In this document: positions 48,477-56,909 of the stretch, piece by piece
Layout: each line of letters starts with the position of its first letter
Numbering within the stretch: the stretch's first letter is position 1
DNA from: Denitromonas sp.
GTDB lineage: Bacteria; Pseudomonadota; Gammaproteobacteria; Burkholderiales; Rhodocyclaceae
DNA: 64,000 bases
Assembly (NCBI RefSeq): GCF_034676725.1
Contig: NZ_JAUCBR010000004.1
Location: 1,317,501-1,381,500, forward strand
Direction: 5' to 3'
Notes under the pieces: model-generated
Database searches by the model: none
Told to the model about the DNA's origin: nothing
What the model saw: the letters and a program-made list of their open reading frames with translations, nothing else
Program-made: the position numbers and the translations under genes

Positions 48477-49298
48477 ATGTGCCAGCTCCTAGGCATGAAC
48501 TGCAACGTACCGACGGACATCTGTTTTTCGTTCACCGGCTTCCAGGCCCGTGGCGGCCTGACCGACATCCACCAGGACGGCTGGGGCATTGCCTTCTTCG
48601 AGGGTCGCGGCTGCCGGGTCTTTCTCGACCCGCGCCCGAGCATCGAATCACCCGTCGCCGAGCTGGTGCGCAGCTACGCGATCCGCTCGCTGAACGTCAT
48701 CGCCCACATCCGCAAGGCCACGCACGGCGACATCAACCTCGAGAACACCCACCCCTTCATGCGCGAGCTATGGGGGCAGTACTGGCTGTTCGCCCACAAC
48801 GGCGACCTGAAAACCTACGACCCGCCCAGCGACGGGCGTTTCCGCCCGGTTGGCAGCACCGACTCCGAACGCGCCTTCTGCCAGATCCTCAACACCCTGG
48901 CCGAGCGCTACCCCGACGGGCCGCCGCCGGTGGCCGAACTGCACGAGACGCTGCGCCAGCTGGCCACCGGGATCGGCGCCTTCGGCGAGTTCAACTTCCT
49001 GCTCTCCAATGGCGACACGCTGTTTGCGCACTGTGCCTCGCGGCTGAGCTACATCGTTCGGCAGGCGCCCTTTGCCGAAGCGCATCTGACCGACCAGGAC
49101 GTGACCATCGACTTCAACGAGGTCACCACGCCGAAAGACCGGGTGGCCGTCATCGCCACCACGCCGCTGACCGACAACGAGCAATGGCAGCGCATCCCGC
49201 CCGGCACGCTGCTGACCTTCCGCGACGGCGCCCCACTCGATATGCAAAATTGCGTGACACGCCCCTTTTTCCGGCCCGAAACCGCACCGGGTTCGTGA
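48477..49298 (+). CDS. Class II glutamine amidotransferase (YafJ-like)
   Basis: A 273-residue Ntn-hydrolase-type amidotransferase. The catalytic cysteine is Cys2 in MCQLLGMNCN; the core has HQDGWGIAFFEGRG, HIRKATHGDINLENTHPF and LFAHNGDLKTY. It has no synthase domain, like E. coli YafJ, so the ammonia acceptor is unknown. It begins 29 bases after the DUF1499 gene. Confidence 0.9.
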   Translation: MCQLLGMNCNVPTDICFSFTGFQARGGLTDIHQDGWGIAFFEGRGCRVFLDPRPSIESPVAELVRSYAIRSLNVIAHIRKATHGDINLENTHPFMRELWGQYWLFAHNGDLKTYDPPSDGRFRPVGSTDSERAFCQILNTLAERYPDGPPPVAELHETLRQLATGIGAFGEFNFLLSNGDTLFAHCASRLSYIVRQAPFAEAHLTDQDVTIDFNEVTTPKDRVAVIATTPLTDNEQWQRIPPGTLLTFRDGAPLDMQNCVTRPFFRPETAPGS

Positions 49299-49381
49299 CA
49301 CAGCGTCACGACAGCGCCAAAATTTGCCGCCATACTTGATGCGGAAGCATTTGGATACATTTGTTGCCGACAGGAGACCCC

Positions 49382-49798
49382 ATGGACTGTCCGCTGTGCC
49401 ACCCTGAGGCCGAGCGTGTGCTGTGGCGCGACGAGCGCTGCCGCGTCATTCGCGTCACCGACGCGCAGTACGGCGGCTACTGCCGGGTGATCTGGCAGGC
49501 GCATGTGGCCGAGATGACCGACCTGTCGGCGCAGGACCGGGCACATCTGATGCACATCGTCTTTGCCACCGAAGCGGCCATGCGCCAGAGCTTCGCACCG
49601 GCCAAGATCAACCTCGCCAGCCTGGGCAACATGGTGCCGCACCTGCACTGGCATGTGATCGCCCGCTTCACGGACGACGCGCACTTTCCCGACCCCATCT
49701 GGGCCACCGCCCGGCGGGCCGTCGTCCCGGGGCCGGAGGTCAGCGACACGCAACTGGCCATGGCACTGAGCGAACGGATTGGCCTAACGGATGATTGA
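49382..49798 (+). CDS. HIT-family hydrolase
   Basis: A 138-residue histidine-triad protein starting MDCPLCHPEAERVLWRDE, with the triad HLHWHVIAR near residue 88. A CxxC pair near the N-terminus probably binds zinc. HIT proteins hydrolyse nucleotide-linked phosphoramidates or dinucleotides; the substrate here is unknown. ACAGGAGACCCC precedes the ATG. Confidence 0.9.
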   Translation: MDCPLCHPEAERVLWRDERCRVIRVTDAQYGGYCRVIWQAHVAEMTDLSAQDRAHLMHIVFATEAAMRQSFAPAKINLASLGNMVPHLHWHVIARFTDDAHFPDPIWATARRAVVPGPEVSDTQLAMALSERIGLTDD

Positions 49799-49888
49799 TC
49801 GCAGGCGCCGGGCAGGTCATCATGCAGGGCGGTCAGACGCAGTGCAGCATCGACAGGTAACAACAATAACGCGCCCCGAAGGGACACC

Positions 49889-51481
49889 ATGAACTATTCC
49901 GATCCGACCGTCGCACTGGCGACACTCCGGAGCCTCAACCCGGTCAACGTGGCCCAGAGCCACGACACCATCGTGGCCATCGTGGCGGCCTTGCATGCCA
50001 CGCCGCCCTCGCCGGAGTTGCACTTCGAGGTGCTCGAGAGCGCCCGGACGTCGATCGCCTTCGTTCAGGACGAACTGGCCAAGCGCTACGCGGATCACCC
50101 GCTGCCACCGGACAGCGTCGAGGAGGCCACGCTGGATAAGGTGGTCAGGCTGTGGCAGGAGCTGGCCCGCTCCTACGCCCAGATCGCCCAGCGCGACGCC
50201 ACCCGCGAGGCGCTCGCCGCCCAGCGCCCGACCCTGCTGCAGCGCCGCCTGCATTACAGCGGCAACGTGCTGCTCGAATATTTCCGCGCCCATCGCGCGG
50301 TACCCAAAGGCCTGTGGCTGGACTTCCACGCCGGCTACGCAGTGGCCGAACAGCAAGGCGTGGCGCGCACCCGCGTAGCCGACCCGCTGAATGAAGTCTG
50401 GAAGGCGCAAAGCAGCGTCGAGGCCTACGTGGCCGTGCTGCTGGTTGATCTGTCCAACCCCTTTGGCCGCAGCCGCCGCGAATTTGACTGGGTCTGCCGC
50501 TGGGCACAGCGTTTCGCGCCCTACTGCGCCCTGCACATGCCGCAGGACACCGAAAAACCCGGCACCTACGCCATGGACCTGAGCCGCGACCACGGCCTGC
50601 GCCCGATCGCCACGCTCACCAGCTCGCCGCATCTGCGCCGCTTCGACGGTAGCCGCCTGGCCGGGCAGATCCAGGCCGTGCTGACCCAGTTCAAGCAGGG
50701 CGTCACCCCCACCTCGCTCGGCCTTGGCGACGACTGCTCCACCGAGGCAGGCGGGCGGCTGCTGCTGTCCCTGTACCGGCCATGGGGCCTGGCCTCGGCC
50801 GGCCGGCGCTACACCCGCCGCGCCACGCGCGGCCGCCTCAGCCTGTGCTCCGACTGGGAGGCCATTGGCTTCTATGTGCTGGGCAAGCCCTTCGAGTCAC
50901 CCAAGGTCACGGCCTTCAATCCGCTGCAGACCGACATCGCGGCCATCACCTTCGGCGAGCGCGCCGAAGAGGTGCCCGTGCAGCCCGAGGCGCTCAAGCG
51001 CATCGCCATCGAACGCGGCTACATCCCGCAGCTGTGGGAGATCCTCGACCAGTCGGTGGGTGGCTTCCGCCTGCAGTCGCAGCCCAACGCCCAGCGCTTC
51101 GAACACCATCAGCTGGTCGGCATCCGCCCGCCCGATGGCCAGCACTACCTGCTCGCCCATATCAGCTGGCTGATGTACCGCCCCGATGGCGTCATGGAGC
51201 TGGGTGTGCACGTCATGCCCGGCCTGCCGGAGGGCGTGGCCACCCGCCTGGTCGGCCTGCACGCCAGCGCCCGCGACCCTTACCGCCTGGGCTTCCTGCT
51301 GCCGGCCGTGCCGGCGCTGAAGGCCCAGCCGAGCCTGGTCCTACCCGCGGGCTGGTATCAGGCGCAACGCATCGTCGAGCTGAAGATGGGCGACGACACC
51401 ATGCAGATCCGGCTCAACCGGCTGGTGACGCGCGGCAGCAACTTCGACCGGGTGGAATTCAGCACGCTCGGGCGCAGCTGA
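49889..51481 (+). CDS. Large conserved protein of unknown function
   Basis: A 530-residue soluble protein with no signal peptide or membrane segment. The N-terminal half (about 1-300) is helical (TLRSLNPVNVAQSHDTIVAI, LQRRLHYSGNVLLEYFRAHR) and the second half is beta-rich. The last 100 residues (LVGLHASARDPYRLGFLLPA, LPAGWYQAQRIVELKM) have the spacing of a small barrel and might be PilZ-like. I do not recognise the family and assign no activity. It starts 90 bases after the HIT gene and is convergent with phoR. Confidence 0.7.
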   Translation: MNYSDPTVALATLRSLNPVNVAQSHDTIVAIVAALHATPPSPELHFEVLESARTSIAFVQDELAKRYADHPLPPDSVEEATLDKVVRLWQELARSYAQIAQRDATREALAAQRPTLLQRRLHYSGNVLLEYFRAHRAVPKGLWLDFHAGYAVAEQQGVARTRVADPLNEVWKAQSSVEAYVAVLLVDLSNPFGRSRREFDWVCRWAQRFAPYCALHMPQDTEKPGTYAMDLSRDHGLRPIATLTSSPHLRRFDGSRLAGQIQAVLTQFKQGVTPTSLGLGDDCSTEAGGRLLLSLYRPWGLASAGRRYTRRATRGRLSLCSDWEAIGFYVLGKPFESPKVTAFNPLQTDIAAITFGERAEEVPVQPEALKRIAIERGYIPQLWEILDQSVGGFRLQSQPNAQRFEHHQLVGIRPPDGQHYLLAHISWLMYRPDGVMELGVHVMPGLPEGVATRLVGLHASARDPYRLGFLLPAVPALKAQPSLVLPAGWYQAQRIVELKMGDDTMQIRLNRLVTRGSNFDRVEFSTLGRS

Positions 51482-51493
51482 GCGCCCGCGCCG

Positions 51494-52828
51494 TCAATCG
51501 TCGGCGTCGTCGACCGACGCCGGCAGAATGCGCCGCGCCGGCAGCACGGCGCAAAAGCAGCTCCCCTCGCCCGGCGTGCTGACCACCTTCAGTTCGGCCT
51601 GATGCCGGGTCAGCACATGCTTGACGATGGCCAGGCCCAGGCCGGTGCCGCCGGTTTCGCGCGAACGCCCCCGGTCGACACGGTAGAAGCGCTCGGTCAA
51701 CCGCGGAATGTGCTCTGGTGCAATACCGATGCCGTCATCCTCGACACAGAACTCGCCTGCGCCCGACGCGAGCAGCTGCCAGCGCAGATGCACCTTGCCG
51801 CCGGCGGGTGTGTAGCGGATGGCGTTGCTGGCCAGGTTGGCGAACGCGCTGTGCAACTCCTTGGCGCTGCCCTGGATGCGGCACAGATCCTGCGCCTCCA
51901 CCGTGACCTGGTGGCGCCCGGCCGACAAGGCCTCGGTCTCGCGCGCGACCTCGCGCACCAGCCCCGCGGCATCGACCACATCCTCCACCGGTTGCGGCGC
52001 GCCGGTTTCCAGCGCCGAGAGCACCAGCAGATCCTGGATCAGCCGCTGCATGCGAGCGGCCTGTTCATGCGCCATCGTCAGATAGCGCTGCAGCTCCGCA
52101 TGCGGCACATCCTCGAGGCCATCGAGCACCGTCTCGATGAAGCCGGAGACCACGGTCAGCGGCGTGCGCAGTTCATGCGACACATTGGCCACGAAATCCC
52201 GCCGCATGGTTTCGAGTTTTTCGATCTGGGTCACATCGCGCGAGATGATCATGCGGCGACCGTCACCGAAGGTGATCACCTGCACCAGCAGGGCCGCACC
52301 GCGGCGCCGGACCGGATGAAACAGGAAGGGCTCGTTGTAGTCGCCGGACTCGAGGTAGTGCACGAAATCGGGCTGGCGCACCAGGTTGGTAATCGGCGTG
52401 CCGCGATCGCGCTTCGGGTCGAGGCCGAGGTCCTCGGCCGCACGCCGGTTGATCCACTCGATGCTGCCGGTGAGCGACAGGTACATGACGCCGTCGGGCA
52501 TGGCCTGGCTGGCGTCGCGGAACCGGTCGAGCTCGGCGCCGAGCTTGGCCCGTTCGGCACTGGCCTGGCGCACGTTGCGGTTGATGTCGGAATAGACCAG
52601 ATCCCACACGCCGCTGGCTTGCGGCAGGGACTGGCCGACCGGTTGCTGGGTCCAGCGGACCAGGCGCGCCAGATAGGCGTGGTGACGACACATCATCACC
52701 AGCAATCCGACCAGCGCGATGAGGCTGCCCAGCAGGGGCGAGACGAGGACGGCAAAAGGGATGGCCAGCGCGGCGATCAGCGCCAGCGAGCTGGCCAGGG
52801 CGGTCCAGACATAACGCGCAGTGTGAAT
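51494..52828 (-). CDS. phoR: Phosphate regulon sensor histidine kinase PhoR
   Basis: A 444-residue sensor kinase. Two hydrophobic helices lie within the first 50 residues, then a PAS domain (MPDGVMYLSLTGSIEWINRR), an H-box FVANVSHELRTPLTVVSGFI, N-box ANLASNAIRYTPAGG, G1 VEDDGIGIAPEHI and G2 GGTGLGLAIVKH. No ATG, GTG or TTG lies in frame before the membrane helices; the only well-placed start is ATT at 52826-52828 with GGAGGA six bases upstream. Starting at the first ordinary codon would delete the membrane anchor. It controls PhoB, encoded 34 bases upstream. Confidence 0.88.
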   Translation of the reverse strand: MHTARYVWTALASSLALIAALAIPFAVLVSPLLGSLIALVGLLVMMCRHHAYLARLVRWTQQPVGQSLPQASGVWDLVYSDINRNVRQASAERAKLGAELDRFRDASQAMPDGVMYLSLTGSIEWINRRAAEDLGLDPKRDRGTPITNLVRQPDFVHYLESGDYNEPFLFHPVRRRGAALLVQVITFGDGRRMIISRDVTQIEKLETMRRDFVANVSHELRTPLTVVSGFIETVLDGLEDVPHAELQRYLTMAHEQAARMQRLIQDLLVLSALETGAPQPVEDVVDAAGLVREVARETEALSAGRHQVTVEAQDLCRIQGSAKELHSAFANLASNAIRYTPAGGKVHLRWQLLASGAGEFCVEDDGIGIAPEHIPRLTERFYRVDRGRSRETGGTGLGLAIVKHVLTRHQAELKVVSTPGEGSCFCAVLPARRILPASVDDADD

Positions 52829-52862
52829 CGTGATTCCTCCGGCAGACGCGATGACGTGCGGA

Positions 52863-53573
52863 TTATCGCACGGCGGTGTCTTCGTCCGGCTGTGCCGACA
52901 GCCGGTAGCCGCTGCCCCGGACGGTCTGGATCAGGCGGTCGTGCGCGGTCGGCTCCAGTGCGCAGCGCAGGCGGCGGATGTGCACGTCGACCGTGCGCTC
53001 TTCGACGAACACATGGTCGCCCCACACCTGGTCGAGCAACTGGGTGCGCGAATGCACACGCTCGGGATGGGTCATCAGGAAGTGCAGCAGGCGGAATTCG
53101 GTCGGCCCGAGCGCAATCCGGGCCTCGCCCGCCGACACCCGGTGGGTGGCCGGGTCCAGGTGCAGCCCGCCGATGACCACCGGGTCTTCCGTTGCCTGCG
53201 GGGCGCGGCGACGCAGCACCGCCTTGATGCGGGCCACCAGCTCGCGCGGGCTGAAAGGCTTGGTGATGTAGTCGTCGGCGCCGGTTTCCAGGCCCTGCAC
53301 CTTGTCTTGCTCTTCGCCCCGCGCCGTCAGCATGATCAGCGGAATGTCGCGCGTACGCTCCTCCGCACGCAGGCGGCGCGCCAGGTCGATGCCAGGCATG
53401 CCGGGCAGCATCCAGTCGAGCAGGATCAGGTCGGGCAGCGCCTCGCGCACGATGCGCTGGGCGGACTCGGCGTCGGCCGCGCGGATCACATGGTGACCGG
53501 CACGGCCGAGGTTGGCCGCGATGAGTTCCTGAATCGCGGGCTCGTCTTCAACAACGAGAATATTGGCGGACAT
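52863..53573 (-). CDS. phoB: Phosphate regulon response regulator PhoB
   Basis: A 236-residue OmpR/PhoB-family regulator. The receiver has the acidic pair in NILVVEDEPAIQEL, the phospho-acceptor Asp in DLILLDWMLPGMPG and Lys in YITKPFSPREL. The winged helix has TEFRLLHFLMTHPERVHSRT and DVHIRRLRCALEP. It binds Pho boxes; a good one lies directly upstream, so it probably activates its own operon. Confidence 0.93.
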   Translation of the reverse strand: MSANILVVEDEPAIQELIAANLGRAGHHVIRAADAESAQRIVREALPDLILLDWMLPGMPGIDLARRLRAEERTRDIPLIMLTARGEEQDKVQGLETGADDYITKPFSPRELVARIKAVLRRRAPQATEDPVVIGGLHLDPATHRVSAGEARIALGPTEFRLLHFLMTHPERVHSRTQLLDQVWGDHVFVEERTVDVHIRRLRCALEPTAHDRLIQTVRGSGYRLSAQPDEDTAVR

Positions 53574-53615
53574 GACGACACTCCAAATCGTTCGGCGACA
53601 GTCTATTGCAGGTAT

Positions 53616-53633
53616 TTGACGGTTTCATGACAC
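53616..53633 (-). promoter_or_regulatory. Pho box upstream of phoB
   Basis: On the minus strand the sequence GTGTCATGAAACCGTCAA matches the 18-base Pho box consensus CTGTCATAAAACTGTCAT at 14 positions, with both TGTCA/CGTCA direct repeats 11 bases apart. Ten bases downstream lies TAGACT, a plausible -10, which is the standard geometry for PhoB-activated promoters. The phoB start follows about 37 bases after this -10. Confidence 0.65.
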
Positions 53634-53735
53634 GTCATGCCCCCGCAACCTGATATCCGCCTCGGCCCGCCCAAGCTTGGCGCCAGCATCGGGTATCATT
53701 GCACACTCCGTTAACGCTATGGGCGCATCGCCCGG

Positions 53736-54173
53736 GTGACGCATATGGCTGGCCTCGATCCGACCACACCCCTGCCGACCGACATCGTCCTGCGCACCCA
53801 GTCCCGGGTGCTCGAGATCGCTTTCGACAACGGCGCACGCTACGCCCTGCCCTTCGAGTTCCTGCGGGTCTATTCGCCCTCCGCCGAGGTGCGCGGGCAC
53901 GGCGCCGGGCAGGAAACGCTGCAGACCGGCAAACGCAACGTCCTGCTCCAGGCCGTTGAGCCGGTCGGCAACTACGCGGTCAAGCTGGTGTTCTCCGACG
54001 GCCACGACAGCGGCCTGTATTCCTGGGACTACCTGCTGATGCTGGGCGAACAGCACGACACGCTCTGGCAGGACTATCTGGACCGGCTGGCCGCCGAAAA
54101 CGCCAGCCGCGACATCGACACCACCGCCCGGCCCGCCACCGGCGGCAGCTGCGGCGCGGGACACAAGCACTGA
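53736..54173 (+). CDS. DUF971 domain protein
   Basis: A 145-residue protein with a DUF971 (gamma-butyrobetaine hydroxylase N-terminal-like) fold: VLEIAFDNGARYALPFEFLR and NYAVKLVFSDGHDSGLYSWD. The C-terminal tail GGSCGAGHKH could bind metal. These stand-alone proteins may act in iron-sulfur cluster handling, but the role here is not shown. Start MTHMAG at 53736 or the ATG at 53745. Its stop overlaps the ubiE start by one base. Confidence 0.85.
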   Translation: MTHMAGLDPTTPLPTDIVLRTQSRVLEIAFDNGARYALPFEFLRVYSPSAEVRGHGAGQETLQTGKRNVLLQAVEPVGNYAVKLVFSDGHDSGLYSWDYLLMLGEQHDTLWQDYLDRLAAENASRDIDTTARPATGGSCGAGHKH

Positions 54174-54913
54174 TGAACGACAAGACCACTCACTTCGGAT
54201 TCGAATCGGTCGCCGAGACCGACAAAGCCAAACGCGTCGCCGGCGTCTTCTCCTCGGTGGCGAGCCGCTACGATGTCATGAACGACCTGATGTCCTTCGG
54301 TCTGCACCGCATCTGGAAGGCCTTCACCATCCAGATCGCCGGCGTACGACCGGGCCACCGGGTGCTCGATGTCGCCGGCGGCACGGCCGACCTCTCGCTG
54401 GCCTTCGCCAAGCGGGTCGGCCCCACCGGCCAGGTCTGGCTGACCGACATCAACGGCGCCATGCTCTCGCACGGCCGCGACCGTGTCATCGACCGCGGCC
54501 ATCCGCTGCCGGTCGCCCAGTGCGACGCCGAAAAGCTGCCCTTCCCCGACAACTACTTCAACCTGGTCACCGTCGCCTTCGGTCTGCGCAACATGACCCA
54601 CAAGGACCAGGCGCTGGCCGAGATGCGCCGCGTCCTCAAGCCCGGCGGCCAGTTGCTGGTGCTGGAGTTCTCCCAGGTCTACAAGCCGCTCGCGCCGGCC
54701 TACGATCTGTACTCCTTCAAGCTGCTGCCCTGGCTTGGTCAGAAGGTAGCCGGCGATGCCGACAGCTATCGCTACCTGGCCGAATCCATCCGCATGCACC
54801 CGCCCCAGGAAGAATTGAAGGCACTGATGGAACAGATCGGCCTCGAGAAGGTCGACTACTTCAACATGACCGGTGGCGTTGTCGCGCTGCACCGGGGCTT
54901 CAAGATCCACTGA
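54173..54913 (+). CDS. ubiE: Ubiquinone/menaquinone biosynthesis C-methyltransferase UbiE
   Basis: A 246-residue class I SAM methyltransferase. Key sites are RVAGVFSSVASRYDVMNDLM, motif I VLDVAGGTADLSLA and FPDNYFNLVTVAFGLRNMTH. It methylates C5 of 2-octaprenyl-6-methoxy-1,4-benzoquinol in ubiquinone synthesis. Normal length. It overlaps the DUF971 gene (ATGA) and precedes the Tim44-like gene by 12 bases. Confidence 0.96.
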   Translation: MNDKTTHFGFESVAETDKAKRVAGVFSSVASRYDVMNDLMSFGLHRIWKAFTIQIAGVRPGHRVLDVAGGTADLSLAFAKRVGPTGQVWLTDINGAMLSHGRDRVIDRGHPLPVAQCDAEKLPFPDNYFNLVTVAFGLRNMTHKDQALAEMRRVLKPGGQLLVLEFSQVYKPLAPAYDLYSFKLLPWLGQKVAGDADSYRYLAESIRMHPPQEELKALMEQIGLEKVDYFNMTGGVVALHRGFKIH

Positions 54914-54925
54914 CAGGAGTCTCAA

Positions 54926-55765
54926 ATGATGCGTAGTTTTGTTGCGTTGATTGCCTGCGCCCTGACCTTCGGCCTGAGCGCCGGTGAGGCCGAAGCCAAG
55001 CGCTTTGGCGGCAGCAAGTCCTTCGGCATGCAGCGTAGTGCGCCGGCCACCGCCCCCAAGGCCGCTCCGACGGCCCCGAAGGCCGCCGCCGCCCCTGGCG
55101 CCGCGCCCAAACGCAACAGCTGGCTGGGTCCGATTGCCGGCCTCGCCGCCGGCCTGGGCCTGGCCGCCTTGTTTTCGCACCTGGGCCTGGGTGAGGAACT
55201 GGGCAGCCTGCTGCTGATCGCGCTGCTGGCCTTTGCCGCCTTCGCGCTGTTCCGTCGCTTCTCCCGGTCGGCCCAAGGCAACGCACCACAGGGCATGCAG
55301 TACGCCGGCCCGACGCCCACGCACACGCCGCAGGACACCCGCTTTAGCGGCGCCCAGGCTGCTGCCGGCAGCACGGCGGCACCGCGCGCCGGATTCGAAG
55401 ATTTCGACGAGGCCGGCTTCCTGCGCCAGGCCAAGATCAACTTCATCCGCATGCAGGCAGCCTACGATGCCGGCAACCTCGACGACATCCGCGCCTTCAC
55501 CACGCCCGATGTGTTCGCCGAGGTCAAGATGCAGCTCGACGAACGCGCCGGTGCCGCACAGCAGACCGATGTGCTCGATCTTTCGGCCGACGTCATTGAA
55601 GTGACCCGCGAAGGCGAACGCTACATCGTCAGCGTGCGCTTCCACGGCCTGATCCGCGAAACCCGCGACGCCGCCCCGGAAGCCTTTGACGAAGTGTGGC
55701 ACCTGACCAAACCGGCGGCTGGCGAAGGCGGCTGGCTGGTGTCCGGCATCCAGCAGGCCCACTGA
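54926..55765 (+). CDS. Tim44-like domain membrane protein
   Basis: A 279-residue protein with a signal peptide/anchor (MMRSFVALIACALTFGLSAG), an Ala/Pro-rich linker, two hydrophobic segments (about residues 68-112) and a C-terminal Tim44-like domain (about 165-279, KINFIRMQAAYDAGNLDDIR, then EVWHLTKPAAGEGGWLVSGI). Bacterial members often lie next to ubiE/ubiJ, as here; their function is not established. Confidence 0.87.
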   Translation: MMRSFVALIACALTFGLSAGEAEAKRFGGSKSFGMQRSAPATAPKAAPTAPKAAAAPGAAPKRNSWLGPIAGLAAGLGLAALFSHLGLGEELGSLLLIALLAFAAFALFRRFSRSAQGNAPQGMQYAGPTPTHTPQDTRFSGAQAAAGSTAAPRAGFEDFDEAGFLRQAKINFIRMQAAYDAGNLDDIRAFTTPDVFAEVKMQLDERAGAAQQTDVLDLSADVIEVTREGERYIVSVRFHGLIRETRDAAPEAFDEVWHLTKPAAGEGGWLVSGIQQAH

Positions 55766-55768
55766 GCC

Positions 55769-56356
55769 ATGCTCTCTGCTGCCGCCATCGCCGGGCTCAA
55801 TCACCTGCTCGCGCAGGCCGACTGGGCACGGCGGCGTCTGCGTGAGCATGCCGGCGCGGTGGCGGAAGTGGCGCTCGGCGGCACCGTCCTGCGGCTGGGC
55901 ATCGCCGCCGACGGCTACTTCTGTGAAAGCGCCGTCGACGTGCCGCCATCGGTCACCATCAGCCTGCCGCCGTCCGCCGTCTCGCGCCTGCCCGCCGGCA
56001 TCGATGCGGCGATGGCCGAGGTCAAGCTCAGCGGTCAGGCCGACCTCGCCGATACGCTCAGCTTCGTCTTCCGGCATTTGCGCTGGGACGGCGAGGCCGA
56101 CCTGGCCCGGCTGTTCGGCCCGATCATCGGACGACGGGCACACCTGGCCGCCAACCGTGTGGCGCAGGCGCTGCCTGAGGCCGGCGCGCGCCTGGTTGCC
56201 AATGCCAGCGAGTACCTGGCACACGAAGGCCGCCTGCTGGTGCCACGGGTGGCGCTCAGCGCCCATGCCGAACGCCTGCGCCAGGTGCGCGACACCATGA
56301 GCCGACTCGACAAGCGGATCAAGCGCCTGGCGACCGCCTCAGCAGATCACCCCTGA
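55769..56356 (+). CDS. ubiJ: Ubiquinone biosynthesis accessory factor UbiJ
   Basis: A 195-residue SCP2-type lipid-binding protein. The N-terminal barrel begins MLSAAAIAGLNHLLAQADWA and includes DGYFCESAVDVPPSVTISLP, and the C-terminal helix is LRQVRDTMSRLDKRIKRLA. UbiJ binds ubiquinone intermediates for the Ubi complex and is usually followed by ubiB, which is absent here; the gene ends directly at a bidirectional terminator. Confidence 0.85.
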   Translation: MLSAAAIAGLNHLLAQADWARRRLREHAGAVAEVALGGTVLRLGIAADGYFCESAVDVPPSVTISLPPSAVSRLPAGIDAAMAEVKLSGQADLADTLSFVFRHLRWDGEADLARLFGPIIGRRAHLAANRVAQALPEAGARLVANASEYLAHEGRLLVPRVALSAHAERLRQVRDTMSRLDKRIKRLATASADHP

Positions 56357-56378
56357 GCCGTTCCGCAACGTAAGCACC

Positions 56379-56412
56379 AAAGAAAAAGCAGCCCGCAGGC
56401 TGCTTTTTCTTT
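56379..56412. terminator. Bidirectional terminator between ubiJ and atpC
   Basis: A perfect 15-base stem (AAAGAAAAAGCAGCC and GGCTGCTTTTTCTTT) around a CGCA loop. It gives a T-run on both strands and ends both the ubi operon and the convergent ATP synthase operon. Confidence 0.93.
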
Positions 56413-56429
56413 TGCGACAACGGAACGAC

Positions 56430-56855
56430 TCAGTGACGCGGATTACGCAGTTTCTTGATCGCTGCCAGCTGGGCAATCGCTTCGGCCAGCTCGGCTTGCG
56501 CCGCGGCGTAGTCGATCTCCGCATTCTGGTTCTGCAAGGCCTCTTCGGCGCGACGCTTGGCTTCCAGCGCCTTGGCTTCGTCGAGATCCTTGCCGCGAAT
56601 CGCGGTATCGGCCAGCACCGTCACACGCCCCGGCTGAACTTCCAGCAGGCCGCCTGCGACGAACACCAGCTCTTCTTCCGACTGATTCTGCGCCCTGACA
56701 CGAACCGCGCCCGGCCGAATACGGGTCATCAGCGGCATGTGGCCGGGCAGAATGCCCAGCTCGCCCGATTCCCCCGGCAAGGCAACGAATTCCGCCAGCC
56801 CGGAAAAGATTTCCTCTTCTGCACTGACGATATCTACATGTACGGTCATAGCCAT
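56430..56855 (-). CDS. atpC: ATP synthase F1 subunit epsilon
   Basis: A 141-residue epsilon subunit: MAMTVHVDIVSAEEEIFSGL, the barrel motif GELGILPGHMPLMTRIRPG, and two C-terminal helices that inhibit ATP hydrolysis. GGAGGA lies seven bases before the ATG at 56855; an ATG two codons later is also possible. Last gene of the atp operon. Confidence 0.96.
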   Translation of the reverse strand: MAMTVHVDIVSAEEEIFSGLAEFVALPGESGELGILPGHMPLMTRIRPGAVRVRAQNQSEEELVFVAGGLLEVQPGRVTVLADTAIRGKDLDEAKALEAKRRAEEALQNQNAEIDYAAAQAELAEAIAQLAAIKKLRNPRH

Positions 56856-56909
56856 AACTTTATCCTCCGATTCTGCCCCGTCCGCAAGGGGACGGGGCAT
56901 GGGGCATGC

